The notes under the pieces are model-generated. The model was not told the DNA's origin. It was given only the letters and a program-made list of their open reading frames with translations, and did no database searches. A stretch of 26,965 nucleotides of DNA, taken from IMG/VR virus record IMGVR_UViG_3300034418_007914, positions 1 to 26,965 of that record; one strand, given 5' to 3'. Shown here in pieces: positions 20,788 through 26,965 of the stretch. The translations under genes and the position numbers were made by a program. Position 1 is the first letter of the stretch. The number at the start of each line of letters is the position of its first letter. The DNA comes from a virus.

Positions 20788-21013
20788 ATCTATTCTTGAC
20801 CGTAGGGCTCAACTAGAGGCGATTGCGTGGATGAATAAATCCCCGCATCCTATGCCAGTGTTTGAACATGACGAAACCGTTTATGTCCTGCAAAATAACG
20901 ATTGGAGAAAAGCTCGTGTTATCACAAGCTCCCAGAACGGTTGCCAGGTACAATTAATTGAAAACAAGAAAGCATTCAATCTATATGACGCAAGATGTAT
21001 CCGCCCATCTTGA
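20774..21013 (+). CDS. Small protein with SH3/KOW-like beta domain
   Basis: This 79-residue protein is read from ATG 20774, which lies inside the preceding gene. The second half, DETVYVLQNNDWRKARVIT, then GCQVQLIENKKAFNLYDARC and IRPS, resembles a small beta-barrel domain (SH3, Tudor or KOW type) often used in binding nucleic acid or protein. An upstream in-frame ATG would overlap the previous gene more deeply. It overlaps the next gene by 29 bases. Function unknown. Confidence 0.6.
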   Translation: MPKTESILDRRAQLEAIAWMNKSPHPMPVFEHDETVYVLQNNDWRKARVITSSQNGCQVQLIENKKAFNLYDARCIRPS

Positions 21014-21347
21014 GATTGCCGCTGTTTGCGATGACATCAAAAACTTGCTACTCGAGAAGAATGCTAAGTATGGTAACAGCGCTTTAGATCCAGTCAGGAT
21101 TTTTAGCAAAGAGTCACCAGTTGATCAGTTACTGGTAAGGATTGATGACAAGCTTAGCCGTATCAAGCGTGGGGCAGGGCTTCTCGCTTCTGATGAAGAC
21201 GTGGTCAATGATTTAATTGGTTACCTTGTCTTGTTGAAAGTAGCAATGAAAAAACAAAGCACATCTTCTTATAAAGAGGTAGTTGACTTCTTTAATACAC
21301 AGGATGATGCATTGTTGTTTCAAATTTATGGAGGCACGGACATTTGA
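20985..21347 (+). CDS. DUF1599-like protein (nucleotide-modification-associated)
   Basis: This 120-residue protein is read from ATG 20985. Residues ~10-85 match the DUF1599 pattern: CDDIKNLLLEKNAKYGNSAL, then DPVRIFSKES, then LLVRIDDKLSRIKRG and DVVNDLIGYLVLLK. This all-helical family has acidic residues in helices like MazG/dUTPase-type pyrophosphatases and has been named nucleotide modification associated domain 1 because it occurs near base-modification genes. It may act on a nucleotide precursor. With ThyX nearby it could be part of dNTP pool control (inference). Overlaps both neighbours, 29 bases before and 4 bases after. Confidence 0.65.
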   Translation: MTQDVSAHLEIAAVCDDIKNLLLEKNAKYGNSALDPVRIFSKESPVDQLLVRIDDKLSRIKRGAGLLASDEDVVNDLIGYLVLLKVAMKKQSTSSYKEVVDFFNTQDDALLFQIYGGTDI

Positions 21348-21697
21348 GTTACGACGAGATCGTTCTTCCTATCAAGCTAATGTCTAAGGCTCGTCCAAGG
21401 GTGACGAGTCGTGGGACTTACATGCCAAAACCTTACCAGGATTGGCGTAAAGAATGCAGCAGATTGCTTCGTGAGGCTTGGAAGCATGAACCAATTGACC
21501 ACCCTATTGCCGTTGAAATTGACTGCTACGGTACTGCTAGGGGCGATATTGACAACTATATGGGCGCATTGTTCGATACGGCCAATAAAATCCTATGGAC
21601 GGATGACCGCGCTTCCATTATCCAGAAGGCAACAATCTCTTATTACAAGAGGCCGACAGCAGAAAGCTGCTGGAGAATTAGAATTTTCGACTTGTAA
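21344..21697 (+). CDS. rusA: RusA-like Holliday junction resolvase
   Basis: This 117-residue protein matches the RusA pattern: ARPRVTSRGTYMPKPYQDWR at the N terminus and the acidic core RGDIDNYMGALFDTANKILW, TDDRASI, where the Asp residues bind Mg2+ in the active site. It would resolve branched DNA formed in replication and recombination before packaging. The TTG start overlaps the preceding stop (TTGA), and the conserved part begins soon after. No in-frame ATG lies upstream. Usual family length is about 120 residues. Confidence 0.82.
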   Translation: MSYDEIVLPIKLMSKARPRVTSRGTYMPKPYQDWRKECSRLLREAWKHEPIDHPIAVEIDCYGTARGDIDNYMGALFDTANKILWTDDRASIIQKATISYYKRPTAESCWRIRIFDL

Positions 21698-21728
21698 TTA
21701 GATAGATTAAGTGTAAAGCACTATTCAA

Positions 21729-22610
21729 ATGAAATCCTCTGACGCTGAGGTTGTTTACTTTCAGGCAGATACTCCTTACCGTAAGGCAGAAGGGGAAAGT
21801 CAGTCTCATTTGAAGACGATTCTTAAAAGCCCTGCTCATTATGTGAGTGCAGGCAAGCACAGGCTAATTCCTTCCCCGGCAATGATCATGGGGACCGCTG
21901 TGCATTGCTTAACCCTTGAAGGTCAAGAGACATTTGACGCGCAATTCACTCAACGACCTGAAGGGATTAAATTCACTACCAAGGAAGGTAAAGAGTGGCG
22001 TGCTGCTAACAGCAAGAAGACGATCCTTACGAACGAAGGTCGCGATAGGCAGTGGGATTCCGTTATTGGAATGTCTAACGCACTAAAAGGGTTGGAATGG
22101 TTTAATCCAGATCAGCCTGATTATCGTAAATACAACGAGGTATCAATCTACTGGCGAGAAGATGGTGTCGCCTGTAAAGCAAGGCTCGACCGTGTCATCC
22201 CAATGGAAGATGAAGTCTTGGTTCTTGACCTTAAGACAACAGATAACATCTCGCCGGCAAAGTTCCAATCAAAACTTGTTGATCTTGGATATGACTTCCA
22301 AGCTGCATGGTATTCACATGCTGCAGAGCTAATTTATGGCAAACCTGCTCGGTTTGTTTTTGTTGCAATTGAACGCACTGACCCGTTCACAATGGACTTC
22401 TATGAGGTTCCAAGGTTCATGCTTGAAAACGCTCGTTACCGCAATGAGAAGGCTTTGCGGATTCTCAAAGAGTGTCGCGAAAAAGACGAGTGGCCTACTA
22501 GACAGCCTAGTCTTAAGCTTCTAGATTACCCTAAGTGGTATAAGCCCACGCCTCAAGATGATCAGCCTGCCGTCACCAAAACCAATGATGAATTCGTCCC
22601 ACTCTTCTAG
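21729..22610 (+). CDS. RecE-like exonuclease (PD-(D/E)XK)
   Basis: This 293-residue protein resembles the RecE/exonuclease VIII family (PF12684 type). The N-terminal motif SQSHLKTILKSPAHY, then AMIMGTAVHCLTLE, and the core CKARLDRVIP...VLVLDLKTT (Asp at ~155, Asp and Lys at ~170-172) form the PD-(D/E)XK active site; YDFQAAWYSHAAEL is the typical final motif (QxxxY). It digests double-stranded ends so that the annealing protein can pair single strands. Its C-terminal tail overlaps the thyX start by about 26 bases. Confidence 0.82.
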   Translation: MKSSDAEVVYFQADTPYRKAEGESQSHLKTILKSPAHYVSAGKHRLIPSPAMIMGTAVHCLTLEGQETFDAQFTQRPEGIKFTTKEGKEWRAANSKKTILTNEGRDRQWDSVIGMSNALKGLEWFNPDQPDYRKYNEVSIYWREDGVACKARLDRVIPMEDEVLVLDLKTTDNISPAKFQSKLVDLGYDFQAAWYSHAAELIYGKPARFVFVAIERTDPFTMDFYEVPRFMLENARYRNEKALRILKECREKDEWPTRQPSLKLLDYPKWYKPTPQDDQPAVTKTNDEFVPLF

Positions 22611-23238
22611 TGTAAAGCTTAAGTGGATTACACCCGACGCGGGACACATGATTGCGGAGTTAGCACGGGTTTCAAACCCTGCCAACCAGGCCAGTCGTGA
22701 AACTGCTCCAAGGTTAATTAAGTATTTGATCAAACATAGGCACTGGTCTCCATTTGAAATGGCGAACATGTGCGTTGAAATCAATACGACAAGGGCAATT
22801 TCCGCCCAAGTCATTCGCCATCGTTCATTTTCATATCAAGAATTTTCGCAACGTTATTCAGACGTTGGCCATCTTGGTAGTGCAGTGATCCCTCATCTCC
22901 GCCGGCAAGACCTGAAGAATCGACAAAATACAATTAATGATCTAACTGCCGCAGAAGTTGGCGGCTTTTATCGTCGAATTAGTGAGCTTTTTGAAGAATC
23001 CGAACACCTTTACATGGAAATGGTCAGCGCTGGTGTTGGTAAAGAATGCGCCAGGGGGATTCTTCCGTTGAATTCAAGAACTCGTATCTACATGAATGGA
23101 AGTATTCGTTCGTGGATTCATTATTTGCAGATTCGTTCTGGTCCTGAAACGCAACTAGAGCACCGCGAAATTGCACAAGGAGTCCTTGCTATTTTTGAGC
23201 GGGAGCTTCCTGATGTTTACGAGGCTGCTTTTACCTAA
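22585..23238 (+). CDS. thyX: Flavin-dependent thymidylate synthase
   Basis: This 217-residue protein is read from ATG 22585 (a second ATG follows directly). It makes dTMP from dUMP using FAD, NADPH and methylene-tetrahydrofolate. The ThyX signature RHRxxSxxxxSxRY is complete (RHRSFSYQEFSQRY, residues 78-91), HRHWSPFEM gives a conserved His and SPFE, and LPLNSRTRIYMNGSIRSW plus AQGVLAIFE complete the family pattern. An upstream ATG at 22558 would overlap recE more. It supplies thymidine for phage replication, common in cyanophages. It is followed by a GGNANNCTAG motif. Confidence 0.92.
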   Translation: MMNSSHSSSVKLKWITPDAGHMIAELARVSNPANQASRETAPRLIKYLIKHRHWSPFEMANMCVEINTTRAISAQVIRHRSFSYQEFSQRYSDVGHLGSAVIPHLRRQDLKNRQNTINDLTAAEVGGFYRRISELFEESEHLYMEMVSAGVGKECARGILPLNSRTRIYMNGSIRSWIHYLQIRSGPETQLEHREIAQGVLAIFERELPDVYEAAFT

Positions 23239-23241
23239 AAC

Positions 23242-23251
23242 GGTAACCTAG
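23242..23251 (+). promoter_or_regulatory. GGNANNCTAG motif (GGTAACCTAG), putative late promoter
   Basis: Perfect motif three bases after the thyX stop and 19 bases before the GTG of the small terminase gene. It marks the switch from early to packaging genes. It shares CTAGCGCG and an AT-rich tail with the copy at 3821. Confidence 0.5.
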
Positions 23252-23270
23252 CGCGATTTAATAGTGTCGC

Positions 23271-23855
23271 GTGGCCATCCATCAGTACGATTTTAGACGT
23301 GGTTATGAAGTTAAGCCACGTTATGGAAAACATGAGTCTGCTGATCAGTATTCTGCGTTCCAACATTTCTTACATATGGGTGGCCAGCGTGATTATGAAT
23401 CCGTTGCAAAATTTGCAAAAGTAGATCGTCAAACAATCAAAAACTGGGCAAAGAAATATAACTGGGAAAAACGTGCTGCACAATGGGATAAAGAACAGGT
23501 TGCATTGACCTGGAAGGATGCAGAAAAACTTCGGGAACAAAAACACAAACGATCCATCGTTGAATTCCGTGATGCATCTGAAAGGCAGGCGCGGATGATG
23601 ATGGAAATTTCGGAAGACTTGCTCGGTGTTTTAACAAAGAGAGTTAAAGACGCTCAAGACAGTGGAGAGGAAGTTCCTTTGCCGCTAGTATCTGGTTTAT
23701 TACGTGCTACAGCAAACATCACTGAACAATCGCGTCAAGCGTGGGCATCTGCACTTGGAGTGGAAGATATGCTCCAATTAGTAGAACAGGAACTAGAAAG
23801 AGTTACAGTAGAAGAAGTAGAGGAGGATGAAGATGACATCATCATCGACGAATGA
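23271..23855 (+). CDS. Terminase small subunit
   Basis: This 194-residue protein starts at GTG. Residues ~40-75 contain a helix-turn-helix (YESVAKFAKVDRQTIKNWAK, then KYNWEKRAAQWDKEQ), the DNA-binding pattern of phage small terminases that recognise the packaging site. A long helical middle for oligomerisation follows, then a very acidic tail (VEEVEEDEDDIIIDE). Placement just before the large subunit supports the call. Its last codons overlap the start of the next small gene. Confidence 0.75.
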   Translation: MAIHQYDFRRGYEVKPRYGKHESADQYSAFQHFLHMGGQRDYESVAKFAKVDRQTIKNWAKKYNWEKRAAQWDKEQVALTWKDAEKLREQKHKRSIVEFRDASERQARMMMEISEDLLGVLTKRVKDAQDSGEEVPLPLVSGLLRATANITEQSRQAWASALGVEDMLQLVEQELERVTVEEVEEDEDDIIIDE

Positions 23856-24000
23856 TTTGCCATTGGTTTATGTCACAGAAAATGAAGATGGTTCTTTTAC
23901 CTTAGAGTGGGATGAAAATGACCCGCGATGTGAAGAATTGAACAAATGGACGGTTGATGAATGGGTGAAAGCGCTTGAAGATGGATTAGTCAGATTTTAA
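23833..24000 (+). CDS. Small acidic protein between terminase genes
   Basis: This 55-residue protein begins MTSSSTNDLPLVYVTENEDG and continues SFTLEWDENDPRCEELNKWT, then a VDEWVKALEDGLVRF helix. It is preceded by a good Shine-Dalgarno (GAGGAGGA) placed in the acidic tail region of the small terminase gene, and its stop directly abuts the large terminase ATG. Such packing argues for a true gene. Composition is acidic with several Trp. No family recognised; it could modulate terminase assembly. Confidence 0.65.
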   Translation: MTSSSTNDLPLVYVTENEDGSFTLEWDENDPRCEELNKWTVDEWVKALEDGLVRF

Positions 24001-25524
24001 ATGGCACAAAAGCTAGGGAAAGACTATTTACGTAGATCAGCGCAGAATCAAGCGATGCTGAAAGCATTGCGAGAAAAGAAGCTGCAAACAAGAGAGAAGG
24101 GTGACAGGGTTTTACTGCATAAGTTTATTAAGGAGGTTTATCCTAACTACAAGTTTTATCAGTTTCATGCGACACTGATCAAGCAGCTACAAAGGATTAT
24201 TGACGGCGATTGTAATAGACTAATTCTTCAAGTGCCACCACGAAGTGGTAAAAGTCTTCTTAGCTCTGTTCTTTTGCCGGCGGCTTATCTAAAGGCTCAT
24301 CCAGATCGTTATGTAGGTATATCGTCTTATTCAGCAGAACTTAGTCAAGGTTTTTCTCGTAAGGCACGCGATTTTTACCGTGATGGGGGCGGTCAATTAG
24401 ACCCCTCCCAGCAAGCTGTAAACGCTTGGGGAACTCAAGGTGGCGGTGGTTTATGGGCCGCTGGTGTTGGTGGCGCAATTACTGGTCGTTCTGGTCACCT
24501 GCTGATTATTGATGACCCGGTTAAGAACAGGGAAGACGCTGAAAGTGCCCGAATGATGGATAAGTTGTGGGATTGGTATGCATCGACTCTCTATACCCGC
24601 CTTGAACCAGAAGTTGGAGCAATTGTCGTTATTCAGACGCGATGGTCAGAAAATGACATGATTGGTCAATTGCTTGAGAATGAGAATAACGTATCTGAAA
24701 AGGGACGTGAGAATTGGACGATTGTTGACCTGCCGGCATTATTTGAAGATGAAGGTAGTCGTCCCAAGCTCCCAGAGCACTGCGAAACGATCCCTGACTG
24801 GCGTACAGAAGAGGGGCAGGCACTTTGCCCCCAGCGCTATGACGAAGAGGACTATGAGCGCATTAGAGAGGCAATCGGCACCAGGGAATTTGCATCGTTG
24901 TATCAGCAACGTCCTGCTCCCGTCGGCGGCAACATGTTTGATCCAACGTGGTGGCAATATTATTCGCATGATTCAATTATTCCTGATTTTGAAAGAATCT
25001 TGCTGTCCATTGACTGTACGTTTACTGACGCTAAAAACAGCGACTATGTGGTTGGTTTAGTTGTTGGACAGGCTGGTCCATCTTTCTATGTATTGGACTT
25101 GTTTAGAGAGCGAACGGATGTGATTGGCACGATGAATATGATTGCCAGAATGTACAAAAGACATCAACTTGACGGCACGGTGATTGAACTTGCTGCTAGT
25201 GGTTATGCGGTCTACCAGATGGCCAAAAAGAAAGTGCCTGGACTGATCGGGTTTAAGCCTGAAAAGAGCAAGGAGGCTCGTGCTGCCGGCATTGTCCCAG
25301 TTGTTGAGGCGGGTAACGTATACCTACCAATTAGTTCACCCTGGTTAGATAATTTTGTTAGTGAGTTTTCATTGTTCCCTGCTTCAAAAAATGATGACCA
25401 AGTTGACGCATTAACAATGGCAATTAATTATTCACTTCAACGTGTTGCACCTCAGATCACTCAAGTTACATGGGGTCGTGGAGATAGAGTTATTGAAGGT
25501 GTTAAAACTATTAATGTTTGGTGA
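24001..25524 (+). CDS. Terminase large subunit
   Basis: This 507-residue motor and nuclease packages DNA into the prohead. The ATPase has Walker A VPPRSGKS at 78-85, Walker B LLIIDDPV at 167-174 and a coupling motif region IQTRWSENDMIG at ~211-222. The C-terminal nuclease of RNase H fold starts LLSIDCTFTDAKNSDYV (Asp338, Asp348) and ends with SKNDDQVDALTMAI, which supplies the last metal-binding Asp. Complete and of usual length. No Shine-Dalgarno site; translation likely follows coupling with the preceding 55-residue gene. The portal gene is not in the window. Confidence 0.9.
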   Translation: MAQKLGKDYLRRSAQNQAMLKALREKKLQTREKGDRVLLHKFIKEVYPNYKFYQFHATLIKQLQRIIDGDCNRLILQVPPRSGKSLLSSVLLPAAYLKAHPDRYVGISSYSAELSQGFSRKARDFYRDGGGQLDPSQQAVNAWGTQGGGGLWAAGVGGAITGRSGHLLIIDDPVKNREDAESARMMDKLWDWYASTLYTRLEPEVGAIVVIQTRWSENDMIGQLLENENNVSEKGRENWTIVDLPALFEDEGSRPKLPEHCETIPDWRTEEGQALCPQRYDEEDYERIREAIGTREFASLYQQRPAPVGGNMFDPTWWQYYSHDSIIPDFERILLSIDCTFTDAKNSDYVVGLVVGQAGPSFYVLDLFRERTDVIGTMNMIARMYKRHQLDGTVIELAASGYAVYQMAKKKVPGLIGFKPEKSKEARAAGIVPVVEAGNVYLPISSPWLDNFVSEFSLFPASKNDDQVDALTMAINYSLQRVAPQITQVTWGRGDRVIEGVKTINVW

Positions 25525-25551
25525 TACAATTAAATGTATGGTTAAGTTACA

Positions 25552-26190
25552 ATGGCGAGAAAAGCTAAGAAGTTTAAATTAAGCCCAGAGCAGCAAATTC
25601 TCGCCTCTGAAAATATTAACCTTGCAAGACGTGAGGCTTGGAAGCTACAACGCACAACAGATATTGATTACGACACTCTTGAAGGTGCGGCACTAGAGGG
25701 ATTATGTAAGGCGGCATATCGTTACGATCCTGAATCTGGATTTAAATTCAGCAGTCTTGCAGTCCCAACAATTAGGGGTGAACTGTTGCATTGGATCAGA
25801 GATCGCACTTACGCAATGCGGTTGACGCACAAAATGCGCGAGAAATGGATCAAAGGTCGTAGGTTAATGTATCGCGGATCTAATGATCTTGAAATCGCTA
25901 AGGAGTTAGAAATTGAAATATCTGAATGGCAGGAAATCAAAAGTGTGTGCTCTGGACCACCGCTTGAGATTAATGAGCACGCTAAGCCAACGGAAAGCCT
26001 GGAACCAGAAGAAATCAACTTTGGAGAACACTATAGATTTTATGCAGAATGTGCATGGAACATGTTAAATGCCAAACAAAGGAAGGCGATTGAAGACTAT
26101 TTTTGTAGCAAAACAAACATTTTGCCTGTTGAGGCTATTCAAGACTTCCTGCAATGTCATGTAGAGCACACAACATCTAGAGAATCTTAA
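25552..26190 (+). CDS. SigF/SigB-like sigma factor with shortened region 4
   Basis: This is a 212-residue sigma factor. Region 2 (20-86) has NINLARREAWKLQ, then YDTLEGAALEGLCKAAYRYD, FKFSSLAVPTIRGELLHWIR and DR; the IRGELLHWIRDR form is typical of group 3 sigmas (SigB, SigF, FliA). Region 3 (~88-128) follows: MREKWIKGRR, then NDLEIAKELEIEISEWQ. The last ~50 residues (MLNAKQRKAIEDYFCSK, then VEAIQDFLQCHVEHTTSRES) resemble region 4 but end where a recognition helix should continue. This suggests weak or no -35 reading. It lies next to terminase, the late side. I propose that it reads the GGNANNCTAG motifs; this is inference. Confidence 0.75.
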   Translation: MARKAKKFKLSPEQQILASENINLARREAWKLQRTTDIDYDTLEGAALEGLCKAAYRYDPESGFKFSSLAVPTIRGELLHWIRDRTYAMRLTHKMREKWIKGRRLMYRGSNDLEIAKELEIEISEWQEIKSVCSGPPLEINEHAKPTESLEPEEINFGEHYRFYAECAWNMLNAKQRKAIEDYFCSKTNILPVEAIQDFLQCHVEHTTSRES

Positions 26191-26260
26191 ATTAGACTCA
26201 ACCAATTTAGTTGCATTCCCCTGCAGGCCGGATAAGCTCCCCCTAGTTGACTTTTTTTTC

Positions 26261-26965
26261 GTGGCCGTCTCACAAGAGACAATCAGTAAACTCAAGGCGC
26301 TGTCGGTATCCGACGTGCTTCAGCGTGACGGCACATACCTGAAAAAGGTTGGACGAGAATTTGTTACACACTGCATTTGGCATGATGACCGTAACCCGTC
26401 ACTAACTGTTAGTGACGATAAGGGTTTTGTCTTTTGCCACGTCTGTCAGCACCATGATGACGCCATAGGGTTTATCTCTCAGAAATATGGGATTAACTTC
26501 GCACAGGCATGTGAAAAAGTAGCAGCTTCCGCCGGTATAGATGTTCAGCACACAAACGAAGACCCCGAACAGGCAGCAAAAAATAAAGCGATACGGCAAA
26601 AAGCGTTTGACGATGTAACTGATAAACAAATCGGTTATCGTAAGAGCCTTAGGGATTATCCTGAAAGCATAGCTTTTATTCAAAGCAGGAACATAGAGCC
26701 CGAAGCTTCAAGAGAGTTTGGAATTGGCTATGACCACATAAGTAAAAGATTAACACTGCCAATTAGCAATCATCTCGGCAATTTTGTTGGGTTTACTGCA
26801 AGAACGATACTGCCAGACGTAAAACCTAAATATAAAAACACTGAGAATAATTTAATCTTTAACAAGTCCGATATCGTCTTTAATGAATATCGTGCTGCTC
26901 AGCATATTCGTTCTTTAGATGAGTGTGTATTTGTTGAAGGTCACCTTGACGTTGTATCAATGTGG
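26261..26965 (+). CDS. DNA primase, DnaG-like (partial at window end)
   Basis: 235 codons from GTG 26261 to the window end without a stop. The N-terminal zinc-binding domain has Cys38 and His41 in CIWHDDRNPSL and a CHVC pair about 20 residues on, as in CHC2 primases. The middle (ESIAFIQSRNIEPEASREFG, then a RLTLPISNHLGNFVGFTART stretch) matches the DnaG catalytic core, and VFVEGHLDVVSMW at the very end is the start of the Toprim fold with its catalytic Glu. It makes RNA primers for the helicase encoded at 14904 on the other strand. A CCCCCTAGTTGAC stretch and T8 run lie just before the start. Confidence 0.88.
   Translation, partial: MAVSQETISKLKALSVSDVLQRDGTYLKKVGREFVTHCIWHDDRNPSLTVSDDKGFVFCHVCQHHDDAIGFISQKYGINFAQACEKVAASAGIDVQHTNEDPEQAAKNKAIRQKAFDDVTDKQIGYRKSLRDYPESIAFIQSRNIEPEASREFGIGYDHISKRLTLPISNHLGNFVGFTARTILPDVKPKYKNTENNLIFNKSDIVFNEYRAAQHIRSLDECVFVEGHLDVVSMW

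Noticed and set aside
21710-22618. AGTGTAAAGC repeated at 21710 and 22609
   Set aside because: Two copies of a 10-mer, one within the recE/thyX overlap, with no shared context; could easily be chance.
25525-25541. TACAAT and an ATACA/TGTAT inverted repeat before the second sigma gene
   Set aside because: No -35 at proper spacing and the stem is short; not enough to call a promoter or operator.

Overview
The window reads as about 27 kb of a tailed, apparently lytic bacteriophage genome. It carries a capsid scaffold and an HK97-type major capsid protein, a long set of tail-fibre and adhesin genes, a lysis cassette, a DnaB-type helicase, a DnaG-type primase, SSB, recombination genes, both terminase subunits and two sigma factors. 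I see no integrase, repressor, attachment site, tRNA, rRNA, insertion sequence or CRISPR array. The host is probably a cyanobacterium. This is an inference from tail-fibre modules I associate with marine cyanophages (collagen-like and Mtd-N-like fibres, the VQGYDADTAK repeat, the YIDPSAYGDDTG module) and from one sigma factor resembling cyanobacterial RpoD-like factors. I cannot name the phage.

Layout. 1-3818: end of a structural gene and two large fibre-like proteins. 3863-7186: scaffold, major capsid protein, a probable head accessory protein and a run of very small charged proteins, with rho-independent terminators after the scaffold, the capsid gene and the accessory gene. 7213-12516: collagen-like fibre, further fibres, a DUF1566-type adhesin and two tail-assembly-chaperone-like genes. 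12557-14527: small membrane proteins (holin candidate), a zinc-ribbon peptide, and two overlapping cell-wall hydrolase ORFs (glucosaminidase and C39-like peptidase). 14524-17575, minus strand: a small unknown protein, the helicase and a winged-helix protein that looks like a replication initiator. 17576-17788: a non-coding gap with seven direct iterons followed by AT-rich DNA, the best candidate replication origin. 17789-23238, plus strand: a basic protein, an annealing protein, an RpoD-like sigma factor, SSB, small unknowns, a DUF1599-like protein, RusA, a RecE-like exonuclease and ThyX. 23271-25524: terminase small subunit, a 55-residue acidic protein and terminase large subunit. 25552-26965: a second, SigF/SigB-like sigma factor and the start of the primase, cut by the window end.

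The most interesting signal is a 10-bp motif, GGNANNCTAG. It occurs seven times on the plus strand within 0-10 bases of a stop codon, usually 17-19 bases before the next start codon, and only in front of virion, lysis and packaging genes. It is missing from the early replication/recombination block. Near-matches follow the stop codons or terminators in front of the capsid, head accessory, 34-residue and 80-residue genes. Its GGNA core resembles the GGTAA -10 element reported for cyanobacterial SigF. The second sigma factor is of that broad class and seems to lack a complete region 4. I propose, as inference, that this sigma factor drives a late regulon from -10-only promoters, while the RpoD-like factor, terminated separately with the early genes, serves an earlier phase.

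Other points worth checking are the iteron origin, an inverted repeat that could mask the initiator's ribosome binding site, a coding-like stretch without a start codon after the annealing protein (18886-19014), the overlapping hydrolase pair, and repeated fibre modules.
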